A DNA stretch of 64,000 bases from Citrobacter sp. Marseille-Q6884 (GTDB taxonomy: Bacteria; Pseudomonadota; Gammaproteobacteria; Enterobacterales; Enterobacteriaceae). Location of the stretch: positions 186,001-250,000 of the forward strand of contig NZ_CAMDRE010000001.1 in assembly GCF_945906775.1 (NCBI RefSeq), written 5' to 3'. Positions 27,192 through 36,165 of the stretch are shown here, piece by piece (position 1 is the first letter of the stretch; each line of letters starts with the position of its first letter). The position numbers were made by a program, and so were the translations under genes. Below the pieces are notes generated by a model. The model made no database searches, was not told the origin of the DNA, and worked only from the letters and a program-made list of their open reading frames with translations.

Positions 27192-27518
27192 ATGTTTATT
27201 TTTCATAAAGATACGATGCTTGAAGATCTGGGCAATGGCGTGACTCGCCGCATTCTGGCTCACGATGGCAAAATGATGGCCGTTGAAGTGAACTTCGAGC
27301 AAGGTGCAATTGGCCCGATGCACAATCACCCGCATGAACAGTTAACCTATGTTTTATCCGGCGAGTTTGAATTTTCCATTGGGGAAGAAAAGCATGTCGT
27401 TCGCGCAGGTGACACGCTTTATAAGCAGCCCAATATTATGCACGGCTGCGTTTGTATAAAACCCGGCACATTACTGGATACCTTCACACCGGTACGCGAA
27501 GATTTCCTGAAAGCGTAA
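27192..27518 (+). CDS. kdgF: Cupin KdgF, unsaturated uronate linearisation
   Basis: 108 residues from MFIFHKDTMLEDLGNG. A single cupin barrel with the metal ligands in MHNHPHEQ (His44, His46, Gln50) and NIMHG (His84). In Yersinia and other pectin or alginate degraders KdgF converts the cyclic 4,5-unsaturated uronate monomer to its open-chain keto form, feeding KduI. Upstream frames with earlier ATGs cross the KdgR box and are rejected. Own terminator follows. Confidence 0.92.
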   Translation: MFIFHKDTMLEDLGNGVTRRILAHDGKMMAVEVNFEQGAIGPMHNHPHEQLTYVLSGEFEFSIGEEKHVVRAGDTLYKQPNIMHGCVCIKPGTLLDTFTPVREDFLKA

Positions 27519-27534
27519 TTTCTCCTGTTCTCGG

Positions 27535-27561
27535 GCCTTCCCTGTGGGAAGGCTTTTTTTT
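27535..27561 (+). terminator. Rho-independent terminator of kdgF
   Basis: Perfect 8-bp stem GCCTTCCC/GGGAAGGC (27535-27542, 27546-27553) with a TGT loop and eight T residues, 17 bases after the stop. Confidence 0.93.
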
Positions 27562-27695
27562 GCTCTGAATAGAATTGTTAGCCAGTAAACAATATAACTT
27601 TCGATGTTTTATCTGCAATTAGCGCTGCCATACATGTCATCACAATCCTGAAAAAACTGGCATGTATTGTCCAAATTTGACGCCCGCCTCACCTA

Positions 27696-27724
27696 TTTGA
27701 AACACCGTTTCGACTTTGATCACA
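27696..27724. promoter_or_regulatory. KdgR box and overlapping CRP-like site before togMNAB
   Basis: TTTGAAACACCGTTTCGAC (27696-27714) fits the KdgR consensus well. It overlaps TTCGA-N6-TCACA (27709-27724), a CRP-like site with one perfect half. A weaker KdgR-like copy, AAAACGATGTTTTAC, lies at 27775-27789. The togM start is a further 270 bp downstream; the rest of 27562-27995 shows no gene, so a long leader or a second promoter is possible. Confidence 0.65.
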
Positions 27725-27995
27725 TTTCCATCATTATCTGAATGACGTAGAAACAAATCGCAATAAAATAAATTAAAACGATGTTTTACAAATTAAGAAC
27801 AGTGGTTCACCAAACTTAAAAAGAGGTTAACCACCCGTTCAGGAAAGAGATGAAAAACACCATATATCAATAAGTAACAGGGAGCGTTGCTATCGCAAAC
27901 AGGCACAGAACGCAGACATCCCGGACAACCCAAAAGTATGTCTGGTCAGTTACAACTGAATCCGTATTAAACCATTACTTGCCAGGTAGGTCGCT

Positions 27996-28886
27996 ATGAA
28001 TGAAAACAGAATGCTGGGGCTGGCGTGGATATCACCCTATATCATCGGGTTGATAATCTTTACAGCTTTCCCGTTCGTTTCATCTTTCTTCCTCAGTTTT
28101 ACTGAGTACGATTTGATGAGTCCGCCCGTATTTAACGGGATTGAAAACTATCGCTACATGTTTACCGAAGACGCCCTCTTCTGGAAATCAATGGGTGTCA
28201 CCTTTGCCTATGTCTTTTTAACCATCCCGTTAAAACTGGCATTTGCATTAGGGATCGCATTTGTTCTGAATTTTAAATTACGCGGAATCGGTTTTTTCCG
28301 TACGGCTTATTATATTCCGTCCATTCTGGGTAGCTCCGTTGCTATCGCCGTATTGTGGCGCGCGCTATTTGCCATTGACGGCCTGCTAAACAGTTTTATT
28401 GGCGTGTTCGGTTTCGACCCGGTCAACTGGCTCGGCGAACCTTCTCTGGCGCTGATGTCCGTTACCCTGCTACGTGTCTGGCAGTTCGGTTCCGCGATGG
28501 TTATCTTCCTGGCCGCGCTGCAAAACGTACCGCAGTCTCAGTATGAAGCGGCGATGATCGATGGCGCATCCAAATGGCAGATGTTCATGAAAGTGACCGT
28601 ACCGCTGATCACGCCGGTTATTTTCTTCAACTTTATTATGCAAACCACTCAGGCCTTCCAGGAGTTTACCGGCCCGTATGTGATAACCGGTGGCGGACCG
28701 ACCTACTCCACCTATCTGTTCTCACTCTACATCTACGATACCGCGTTTAAGTACTTTGACATGGGTTACGGCGCCGCGCTGGCATGGGTCCTGTTCCTGG
28801 TAGTGGCTGTCTTTGCGGCAATTGCCTTCAAGTCTTCGAAATACTGGGTGTTCTACTCCGCCGATAAGGGAGGCAAAAATGGCTGA
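27996..28886 (+). CDS. togM: Oligogalacturonide ABC transporter permease TogM
   Basis: 296 residues, six predicted membrane helices, with the MalF-type EAA loop (EAAMIDGASKWQMFMKVTVP) that docks the ATPase. With TogN it forms the inner-membrane channel for oligogalacturonides, as in Dickeya and Yersinia. First gene of togMNAB; overlaps togN by 8 bases. Name by similarity and by neighbours togN, togA and togB. Confidence 0.9.
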   Translation: MNENRMLGLAWISPYIIGLIIFTAFPFVSSFFLSFTEYDLMSPPVFNGIENYRYMFTEDALFWKSMGVTFAYVFLTIPLKLAFALGIAFVLNFKLRGIGFFRTAYYIPSILGSSVAIAVLWRALFAIDGLLNSFIGVFGFDPVNWLGEPSLALMSVTLLRVWQFGSAMVIFLAALQNVPQSQYEAAMIDGASKWQMFMKVTVPLITPVIFFNFIMQTTQAFQEFTGPYVITGGGPTYSTYLFSLYIYDTAFKYFDMGYGAALAWVLFLVVAVFAAIAFKSSKYWVFYSADKGGKNG

Positions 28887-29781
28887 TATCCAAGAAATCT
28901 CAGAAGCGCGGAATATCGCTGAGCGTGAAGTGGCCCGCACCCTGCGCCGGGAAAAAATTAACGCCGCTATCCGTTACGTGATCCTGCTGCTGGTCGGTCT
29001 GTTGATGCTGTATCCGCTGGTGTGGATGTTCTCGGCATCGTTCAAGCCGAACCACGAGATCTTCACCACCCTGAGCCTGTGGCCTGCACACGCGACCTGG
29101 GATGGTTTTGTCAACGGCTGGAAAACCGGTACCGAATACAACTTCGGCCATTACATGCTGAACACCTTTAAGTATGTGATCCCGAAAGTGATTTTGACCA
29201 TTATCTCCTCCACCATCGTGGCGTACGGTTTTGCCCGCTTCGAGATCCCGTGGAAGAAATTCTGGTTCGCCACGCTCATTACCACCATGTTGCTGCCGAG
29301 CACCGTGCTGCTGATCCCTCAGTACCTGATGTTCCGTGAAATGGGCATGCTCAACAGCTATATGCCGCTGTACCTGCCGCTGGCGTTCGCCACGCAGGGG
29401 TTCTTCGTCTTCATGCTGATTCAGTTCCTGCGCGGCGTACCGCGTGACATGGAAGAAGCGGCGCAGATTGACGGCTGCAACTCCTTGCAGGTGCTGTGGT
29501 ACGTGGTGGTGCCGATTCTGAAACCGGCCATTATCTCTGTCGCACTGTTCCAGTTCATGTGGTCCATGAACGACTTTATCGGCCCGCTGATTTATGTCTA
29601 CAGCGTCGATAAGTACCCGATTGCACTGGCTCTGAAAATGTCCATCGACGTTACCGAAGGTGCGCCGTGGAACGAAATTCTGGCAATGGCGAGCATCTCC
29701 ATTCTGCCATCCATCATTGTGTTCTTCCTGGCACAACGCTACTTCGTACAGGGCGTTACCAGCAGCGGAATTAAAGGTTAA
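28879..29781 (+). CDS. togN: Oligogalacturonide ABC transporter permease TogN
   Basis: 300 residues from MADIQEISEARN, with GGAGG upstream; an ATG 22 codons earlier lies in togM and is not conserved. MalG-type permease with the EAA loop EEAAQIDGCNSLQVLWYVVVP and six hydrophobic helices. Partner of TogM. The charged N-terminal 30 residues are cytoplasmic. Followed by togA after 12 bases. Confidence 0.9.
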   Translation: MADIQEISEARNIAEREVARTLRREKINAAIRYVILLLVGLLMLYPLVWMFSASFKPNHEIFTTLSLWPAHATWDGFVNGWKTGTEYNFGHYMLNTFKYVIPKVILTIISSTIVAYGFARFEIPWKKFWFATLITTMLLPSTVLLIPQYLMFREMGMLNSYMPLYLPLAFATQGFFVFMLIQFLRGVPRDMEEAAQIDGCNSLQVLWYVVVPILKPAIISVALFQFMWSMNDFIGPLIYVYSVDKYPIALALKMSIDVTEGAPWNEILAMASISILPSIIVFFLAQRYFVQGVTSSGIKG

Positions 29782-29793
29782 GAGGGAAATATC

Positions 29794-30921
29794 ATGGCTG
29801 AAGTTATTTTCAACAAACTGGAAAAAGTCTACTCCAACGGCTTCAAAGCGGTACATGGTATCGACCTGAAAATCGCAGAAGGAGAATTCATGGTGATTGT
29901 CGGCCCGTCCGGCTGCGCCAAATCCACTACCCTGCGCATGCTTGCGGGTCTGGAAACCATCAGCGGCGGCGAAGTACGCATTGGAGAAAAAATCGTCAAT
30001 AATCTCGCGCCGAAAGAACGCGGTATTGCGATGGTGTTCCAGAACTATGCGCTGTATCCGCACATGACCGTGCGCGAAAACCTGGCGTTCGGCCTGAAGC
30101 TGAGCAAACTGCCGAAAGACCAGATTGATAAGCAAGTTGATGAAGCGGCGAAAATCCTCGAGCTGGAAGAACTGCTGGAACGCCTGCCGCGCCAGCTCTC
30201 CGGTGGTCAGGCACAGCGTGTGGCCGTCGGCCGTGCGATCGTGAAAAAACCGGACGTGTTCCTGTTCGACGAACCGCTGTCTAACCTTGATGCCAAGCTG
30301 CGTGCGTCCATGCGTATCCGTATTTCCGACCTGCACAAGCAGTTGAAGAAATCAGGAAAGCCTGCCACCACCGTTTACGTCACCCACGATCAGACTGAAG
30401 CCATGACCATGGGCGATCGCATCTGCGTCATGAAGCTCGGCCACATCATGCAGGTGGACACCCCGGACAACCTGTACCACAAGCCGAAGAATATGTTCGT
30501 CGCCGGTTTTATCGGCGCACCAGAAATGAACATCCGTGCCAGCAAGCTGGTTAATGAAGCCGGCCGTCTGGCCTTCGTCATCGGCAATGAAACGATGCCA
30601 TTAACTGCTGCGTTGCAGGACAAGGTTGCCGACCATCAGGCACAGGAGATTTTCTACGGCATCCGCCCGGAATTTGTCTCTCTTTCTGACGAGCCGTTTG
30701 CGCAAGGGGGTTGTAGCGGCGAAATGGTGCGCGTGGAAAACATGGGGCATGAATTCTTCGTGTACCTGAAAGTTGCCGATTATGAACTCACTGCCCGCAT
30801 TCCTTCTGATGAAGCTAAGCCCATGATTGAAAAGGGTCTTCATCGCAAGGTGTATTTCAAGTTCGACATGAATAAATGTCATATCTTTGACGCAAAAACT
30901 GAAAAGAACATCTCTCTCTAA
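29794..30921 (+). CDS. togA: Oligogalacturonide ABC transporter ATPase TogA
   Basis: 375 residues, a MalK/UgpC-type sugar importer ATPase. Walker A is GPSGCAKST (37-45), signature LSGGQ, Walker B VFLFDEPLSNLDA and the H-loop YVTHDQTEAMT, then a regulatory TOBE domain. The residue before the catalytic lysine, normally Gly, is Ala42 (codon GCC). Powers TogMN uptake. 14 bases separate it from togB. Confidence 0.92.
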   Translation: MAEVIFNKLEKVYSNGFKAVHGIDLKIAEGEFMVIVGPSGCAKSTTLRMLAGLETISGGEVRIGEKIVNNLAPKERGIAMVFQNYALYPHMTVRENLAFGLKLSKLPKDQIDKQVDEAAKILELEELLERLPRQLSGGQAQRVAVGRAIVKKPDVFLFDEPLSNLDAKLRASMRIRISDLHKQLKKSGKPATTVYVTHDQTEAMTMGDRICVMKLGHIMQVDTPDNLYHKPKNMFVAGFIGAPEMNIRASKLVNEAGRLAFVIGNETMPLTAALQDKVADHQAQEIFYGIRPEFVSLSDEPFAQGGCSGEMVRVENMGHEFFVYLKVADYELTARIPSDEAKPMIEKGLHRKVYFKFDMNKCHIFDAKTEKNISL

Positions 30922-30935
30922 TTGGAGTTATAAAA

Positions 30936-32222
30936 ATGAAAAAAGTGCTTTTAAGCGCAGCTATCTCCGCAACTCTGGGCCTGACCGCGCTGCCTTCAAT
31001 GGCAAAAGATGTTGATTTACGTATGTCCTGGTGGGGAGGCAATGGCCGCCACCAGGTCACACTGAAAGCGCTGGAAGAGTTTCACAAGCAAAACCCGGAT
31101 ATCAACGTCAAAGCCGAATACACCGGCTGGGATGGACACTTATCTCGCCTGACCACGCAAATTGCGGGCGGTACAGAGCCAGATGTGATGCAAACCAACT
31201 GGAACTGGTTGCCGATTTTCTCGAAAAATGGCGACGGCTTTTATGACCTGAACAAAATGAAGGATGTTATCGACTTAACCCAGTTCGATGCCAAAGAGCT
31301 GCAAACCACGACGGTGAACGGCAAGCTGAACGGCATTCCGATCTCCGTGACCGCTCGCGTGTTCTACTTTAACGACGAGACCTGGAAAAAAGCGGGCGTC
31401 GAATACCCGAAAACCTGGGAAGAACTGATGGCTGCGGGCAAGGCTTTTGAAAGTAAGCTCGGCAAGCAGTACTACCCAGTGGTTCTGGAGCACCAGGATA
31501 CGCTGGCGCTGCTGAACTCTTACATGACGCAGAAATACAATATTCCAGCCGTCGATGAGAAAGCGAAAAAGCTCTCTTACAGCAAAGAGCAGTGGGTCGA
31601 GTTTTTCCAGACCTACAAAAAGCTGGTCGATAGCCATGTCATGCCGGATACCAAATATTATGCCTCCTTTGGTAAGAGCAACATGTATGAGATGAAACCG
31701 TGGATCGAGGGTGAGTGGGGCGGCACCTATATGTGGAACTCGACCATTAAAAAATACTCCGACAACCTGAAGCCACCAGCCAAACTGGAACTGGGTAGCT
31801 ACCCGATGATGCCAGGCGCAACGGATGCCGGTCTGTTCTTTAAACCTGCGCAGATGCTCTCCATCGGTAAATCGACGAAAAACCCGGAAGCGGCAGCTAA
31901 AGTCATTAACTTCCTGCTGAACAGCAAAGAAGGCGTTGAAACGTTGGGTCTGGAGCGCGGTGTACCGCTGAGTAAAGCGGCCGTCGAGATCCTGACGCAA
32001 AGCGGTGCCATCAAAGAAAACGATCCGTCGGTAGCCGGTTTGCGTCTGGCGCAGTCTCTGCCCGCCAAACTCTCCGTGTCGCCTTACTTTGATGACCCGC
32101 AGATCGTCGCGCAGTTCGGTACTTCCCTGCAATACATCGACTACGGTCAGAAAACCGTTGAAGAAACGGCTGCTGACTTCCAGCGTCAGGCGGAACGTAT
32201 TCTGAAACGCGCCATGCGCTAA
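30936..32222 (+). CDS. togB: Periplasmic oligogalacturonide-binding protein TogB
   Basis: 428 residues with a clear Sec signal peptide (1 to about 23, ending PSMA-KD). A family 1 solute-binding protein that captures short pectin oligomers and hands them to TogMNA. The distinctive segment LRMSWWGGNGRHQVTLKALE after the signal is typical of sugar-binding ABC proteins. Last gene of the operon, followed by REP-like palindromes but no T-tract terminator. Confidence 0.9.
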   Translation: MKKVLLSAAISATLGLTALPSMAKDVDLRMSWWGGNGRHQVTLKALEEFHKQNPDINVKAEYTGWDGHLSRLTTQIAGGTEPDVMQTNWNWLPIFSKNGDGFYDLNKMKDVIDLTQFDAKELQTTTVNGKLNGIPISVTARVFYFNDETWKKAGVEYPKTWEELMAAGKAFESKLGKQYYPVVLEHQDTLALLNSYMTQKYNIPAVDEKAKKLSYSKEQWVEFFQTYKKLVDSHVMPDTKYYASFGKSNMYEMKPWIEGEWGGTYMWNSTIKKYSDNLKPPAKLELGSYPMMPGATDAGLFFKPAQMLSIGKSTKNPEAAAKVINFLLNSKEGVETLGLERGVPLSKAAVEILTQSGAIKENDPSVAGLRLAQSLPAKLSVSPYFDDPQIVAQFGTSLQYIDYGQKTVEETAADFQRQAERILKRAMR

Positions 32223-32230
32223 AGTAAAAA

Positions 32231-32310
32231 GGCCGGGTCGCGCTCGCGCTTACCCGGCCTGCAGTGTCCGTGAAAACCAGGCCGGATAAGGCGTTACGCC
32301 ATTATCCGGC
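32231..32310. repeat. Two REP-like palindromes between togB and araE
   Basis: GGCCGGGT..ACCCGGCC (32231-32259) and GCCGGATAAGGCG..CCATTATCCGGC (32281-32310) form a BIME-like pair between two convergent genes. Confidence 0.8.
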
Positions 32311-32316
32311 ATTGAT

Positions 32317-33735
32317 TCAAACGCCAATATTCCTTAACTTTTCTCCCGCCATCAGTCGACGTTCAATATGTTCCAGCGTGACGTTTTTGGTTTCAGGAAT
32401 CAGCCAGAATGTGATCCCGATGAACGCGACGTTCAGCACGGTGTAAAGCCAGAAAGTACCGGCTGCGCCAATGCTGTCGAGCAGCGTCAGGAACGTGGCA
32501 CCGATGATCATATTTGACACCCAGTTAGTCGTTGTCGAGCAGGTAATACCAAAGTCACGGCATTTGAGCGGCTGAATTTCGGAGCACAGGATCCATACCA
32601 CTGGCGCGGCACTCATCGCATAGCCTGCAATACACATCATGGTCATTCCAACCGACAGCCAGGAAAGACCGCTGGAGGCCGTGCCGTTATCAAACTGCAT
32701 CAGGCAGTAACCCAGCACCAACGTTCCCAACGCCATGACGGTAAAACCGATTTTCAGCGCCGGTTTACGCCCTGCTTTATCCACCGTAAAGACCGCAATA
32801 AACGTCGCAAACATAAAGGTTAAACCAACCACCAGCGTGGCGATCATCTGTTGCTCGGTGGTGGTAAAGCCCGCCATTTTAAAAATGCGCGGCGCGTAGT
32901 ACATGATGATATTCATCCCGGTGAACTGCTGCATCGCCTGGAGCAGCATGCCCAAAAAGACCGCGCGACGCACGTTGCTGTTGGCTTTGAAAAGCGCCCA
33001 TCCCCCCTGCTTGAGTTTCAGGCTTTCACGAATTTCATTCAGTTCATCACGGGCTTTTTCTGACGTGTCACGCAGCATACGCAACACCTCTTCGGCTTCA
33101 ATATGCCGCCCTTTTTGTGCTAACCAGCGTGGACTGTTAGGTAAAAACACCACCAGGATAATCAGCACAACGGCGGGTAGCGCCAGCACACCCAACATGG
33201 CGCGCCAGTTGCCGGTGTAACTGAACGCCGTATCCGATAGAAAAGCCAGGACAATGCCCAGCGTCACCATCAGTTGATACATACTGATCATTTTGCCGCG
33301 CACATTTTCGCTGGCCATTTCGGAGAGATAAAGCGGAGCGGTATACGATGCAATCCCGACGGCAACACCCAGCACCACGCGGGCGAAGATCAGGATCCCG
33401 ACGCTGGTCGCAAAGGCCGATCCCAGCGATCCGAGAACAAAGAGAATCGCACCGACCATCAGACTGTATTTACGCCCCAGGCGGAATGAGAGCCAGCCGT
33501 TGAAAAGCGCGCCAATCGCCGCACCGAGCATCATGCTGCTGACCACCCACTCCTGCAGACGGCTGTTCAGTGCAAAGTGATCGGTGATAAAAGGCAGCGA
33601 ACCTGAAATCACCCCAATATCCAGACCAAATAACAAACCTGCGACGGCAGCTGAAACCGAGACAAACAGATTCATCCGTCGCGTGTCGCGTAGAGTGCGC
33701 GGCGCTAAAGCAGCATCATGATTAATTGAGACCAT
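32317..33735 (-). CDS. araE: Arabinose-proton symporter AraE
   Basis: 472 residues, 12 hydrophobic helices, sugar porter family. The signatures GRKYSL (loop 2-3), PNSPRWLAQKGR after helix 6, and the central QQFTGMN plus PETKNVTLE near the end are intact. Imports L-arabinose with a proton. Nearly identical to E. coli AraE, which in E. coli also lies next to kduD. Confidence 0.97.
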   Translation of the reverse strand: MVSINHDAALAPRTLRDTRRMNLFVSVSAAVAGLLFGLDIGVISGSLPFITDHFALNSRLQEWVVSSMMLGAAIGALFNGWLSFRLGRKYSLMVGAILFVLGSLGSAFATSVGILIFARVVLGVAVGIASYTAPLYLSEMASENVRGKMISMYQLMVTLGIVLAFLSDTAFSYTGNWRAMLGVLALPAVVLIILVVFLPNSPRWLAQKGRHIEAEEVLRMLRDTSEKARDELNEIRESLKLKQGGWALFKANSNVRRAVFLGMLLQAMQQFTGMNIIMYYAPRIFKMAGFTTTEQQMIATLVVGLTFMFATFIAVFTVDKAGRKPALKIGFTVMALGTLVLGYCLMQFDNGTASSGLSWLSVGMTMMCIAGYAMSAAPVVWILCSEIQPLKCRDFGITCSTTTNWVSNMIIGATFLTLLDSIGAAGTFWLYTVLNVAFIGITFWLIPETKNVTLEHIERRLMAGEKLRNIGV

Positions 33736-34004
33736 TTTTTCCTGCCTGATAATGAGTAACCCTGACAGTGAAAGTAAGGGATCCCTTATAGAAGGCGTCA
33801 GGCAGGAAACGGCAAAAACATGGATGAAACAGCTACGCTATAGCGTTATGTGATGGATATTCCAATTTTAAAATTTATCAATAAACGATCAATTAAATTT
33901 AATTCACTGATATTTAATAGTATTAAATAGAAATCATTGAACCTTGCGGCATTACATATGGATTAATTTATAGACACAATATGGATTAAAATAACAAAGG
34001 GCAT
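33736..34004 (-). promoter_or_regulatory. araE upstream region
   Basis: About 270 AT-rich bases between the araE start and the kduD terminator, with no gene. In E. coli, AraC and CRP sites lie in this position; I see only a CRP-like GTTATGTGATGGAT at about 33845 and cannot place AraC sites with confidence. Confidence 0.4.
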
Positions 34005-34030
34005 AAAAAAACCCCGCCAGATGGCAGGGT
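34005..34030 (-). terminator. Rho-independent terminator of kduD
   Basis: Stem of 8 bp with one G-U pair (34011-34018 with 34023-34030) and a seven-T run on the minus strand (34011-34005), 20 bases after the kduD stop. Confidence 0.88.
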
Positions 34031-34050
34031 TGCGTAGAGAGAATAACGAA

Positions 34051-34812
34051 TTAACGCGCCAGCCAGCCGCCGTCTACCGCAACGGTGTAGCCATTGATGT
34101 AGTCAGATGCGCTGGATGCCAGGAACACAATTGGCCCTTTCAGATCGTCCGGCAGTCCCCAACGACCCGCCGGGATGCGATCGAGAATTTCTGCGCTGCG
34201 CTGCTCATCAGCACGCAGTTGTTGCGTGTTGTTGGTCGCCATATAGCCCGGCGCAATCGCATTGACGTTGATGTTGTGTTTGGCCCACTCGTTGGCCATC
34301 AGACGGGTTACGCCCATTACGCCGCTTTTTGATGCGGTGTAAGACGGAACGCGGATACCGCCCTGGAAGGAGAGCATGGAGGCGATGTTAATAATTTTCC
34401 CGCCGTTACCCTGGGCGATGAAATGTTTCGCCGCAGCCTGAGACATAAAGAACACGCTCTTAATGTTCAGGTTCATGACGTCGTCCCAGTCTTTTTCACT
34501 GAAGTTGATCGCATCATCACGACGGATAAGACCCGCGTTATTGACCAGAATATCAATGTGACCAAATTCTGCCACCGCACGCTCTAGCAGCGCCGGGATA
34601 CCGTCAATTTGACGCAGATCGGCGGTCAGGCTTAAAAAGCGACGACCCAGTGCGGTAACGCGTTCGATGGTTTCCTTCGGCTCAACGATGTTGATACCGA
34701 CGATATCACAACCTGCTTCAGCCAGACCCAGCGCCATCCCCTGACCCAGACCGGTGTCACAACCTGTCACAACGGCGACTTTACCTTTCAAAGAGAATGC
34801 ATTCAAAATCAT
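34051..34812 (-). CDS. kduD: 2-dehydro-3-deoxy-D-gluconate 5-dehydrogenase
   Basis: 253 residues, a short-chain dehydrogenase. The NAD-binding TGCDTGLG, the NNAG motif and the triad Ser145, Tyr158, Lys162 (YTASK) are present. Reduces 2,5-diketo-3-deoxygluconate from KduI to 2-keto-3-deoxygluconate, which enters the KDPG route. Follows kduI by 57 bases in a kduI-kduD operon, as in E. coli. Confidence 0.96.
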   Translation of the reverse strand: MILNAFSLKGKVAVVTGCDTGLGQGMALGLAEAGCDIVGINIVEPKETIERVTALGRRFLSLTADLRQIDGIPALLERAVAEFGHIDILVNNAGLIRRDDAINFSEKDWDDVMNLNIKSVFFMSQAAAKHFIAQGNGGKIINIASMLSFQGGIRVPSYTASKSGVMGVTRLMANEWAKHNINVNAIAPGYMATNNTQQLRADEQRSAEILDRIPAGRWGLPDDLKGPIVFLASSASDYINGYTVAVDGGWLAR

Positions 34813-34869
34813 TATAAGTCCTTATTTTTTATAGTGCCCGTCACAGACAGGCAGGGTTGCCGCCCGCGA

Positions 34870-35706
34870 CTAGCGCAGATCTTTTACTGCAACGTGGTCC
34901 ATGTCATCAAAGACCTGGTTTTCGCCGACCATGCCCCAAATGAACGTATAGGCTTTTGTGCCCACGCCAGAGTGGATCGACCAACTTGGAGAAATCACCG
35001 CCTGCTCGTTGTGCATCACAATATGACGCGTTTCCTGAGGCTGACCCATCATATGGAAGACACATGTGTCTTCTTCCATGTTGAAGTAGAAATACACTTC
35101 CATGCGGCGTTCATGGGTATGGCACGGCATGGTATTCCACAGATTACCCGGCGCCAGCTCTGTCAGCCCCATGCTCAACTGGCAGGTTTCCAGTACGTCC
35201 GGCACGAAGTATTTGTTGATGGTACGGCGGTTGCTGGTGAGGTCATCACCCAGGGTCACAGGCGCAACGTCTGCTGGCGTCACTTTTTTGGTTGGATAAG
35301 TGGTGTGTGCGGGTGCGCAGTTGTAGTAGAACTTGGCCGGTTTTGCCGCATCGATGCTGGCAAAAACCACTTCTTTCGCGCCTTTACCGACATACAGCGC
35401 ATCGCGATGACCAATCTCATAGCACTGTCCGTCTACGGTAATGGTGCCAGGGCCACCGATATTGATCACGCCTAACTCGCGACGCTCCAGGAAGTAAGAG
35501 ACGCCCAGCTGTTTGCCGACTTCACCGCCCACGGATACGGTACTGGCCACTGGCATAATGCCGCCCACAATAATACGGTCGATGTGGCTGTAAACCATGG
35601 TGTATTCGTCGGCAACAAACACTTCTTCTACCAAAAATTCATTACGCAGCGCCTGAGTGTCCAGGGTTTTAGCATGCGCACTGTGGATACTTTGTCTTAC
35701 GTCCAC
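34870..35706 (-). CDS. kduI: 5-dehydro-4-deoxy-D-glucuronate isomerase
   Basis: 278 residues, a double cupin. The zinc ligands His196 and His198 (MPCHTHER), Glu203 and His245 (SWSIHSG) are all present. Isomerises 5-keto-4-deoxyuronate, from pectin or hexuronate breakdown, to 2,5-diketo-3-deoxygluconate for KduD. Upstream lies a KdgR-like operator. Near identical to E. coli KduI. Confidence 0.97.
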   Translation of the reverse strand: MDVRQSIHSAHAKTLDTQALRNEFLVEEVFVADEYTMVYSHIDRIIVGGIMPVASTVSVGGEVGKQLGVSYFLERRELGVINIGGPGTITVDGQCYEIGHRDALYVGKGAKEVVFASIDAAKPAKFYYNCAPAHTTYPTKKVTPADVAPVTLGDDLTSNRRTINKYFVPDVLETCQLSMGLTELAPGNLWNTMPCHTHERRMEVYFYFNMEEDTCVFHMMGQPQETRHIVMHNEQAVISPSWSIHSGVGTKAYTFIWGMVGENQVFDDMDHVAVKDLR

Positions 35707-35817
35707 ATTTACCTCCAGTGATAAATTGACCGTGAATGCTTAAACGGATTACAAAACACCGTTCCGTTTTACCTAATGCGTTAATGATATCCCTCCCGGA
35801 ACGTGTTTTCAATTACA

Positions 35818-35836
35818 ACTAAAACGTTGTTTCACT
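35818..35836. promoter_or_regulatory. KdgR operator before kduI
   Basis: ACTAAAACGTTGTTTCACT matches the KdgR consensus core AAAAC-N3-GTTTCA, 112 bp before the kduI start. A second, weaker copy, AAAACACCGTTCCGTTTTA, lies nearer the gene at about 35754-35772. A CRP-like half site, TTGCGATCACG, is at about 35866. Confidence 0.65.
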
Positions 35837-36040
35837 TTTTCTGCATCTTATTATCAAAAATGCAGTTGCGATCACGCTAGCGACGATAAATAACGAGAAC
35901 ACATCCGATTAATGCAAATAAAATTCATATAAAACATTAAGATAGAAAAACAACAAAAAACGTAGCTCATTAGAGGTAGAGATAACGCGTTGAAAAAACA
36001 GCGGGGTTAAAGACGGACTGACACATCTTATCTTACAAAG

Positions 36041-36078
36041 TGCGTTATCAATCACACACAATGAAACATTGTTTTGAT
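36041..36078. promoter_or_regulatory. CRP-like site and KdgR box before ogl
   Basis: TGCGTTATCAATCACA (36041-36056) fits TGTGA-N6-TCACA at eight of ten positions, followed directly by AATGAAACATTGTTTTGAT (36060-36078), a close KdgR box. The ogl start is 88 bp further on. The whole kduI-ogl gap (35707-36165) contains no gene. Confidence 0.7.
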
Positions 36079-36165
36079 AAATTAATACCTGTTTTTTAAA
36101 TCATTCATAAATCTGGGTACTGGCGCAGAGCGTTCACCTCCTGCGCACGGTAAAAGGAGTGCATT

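Noticed and set aside
28900..30336. 478-codon open frame on the minus strand across togN and togA
   Set aside because: It runs antisense to two clear ABC transporter genes, its product is His/Gln/Arg-rich low-complexity, and it matches no family. It is a shadow of the codon use in togN and togA.
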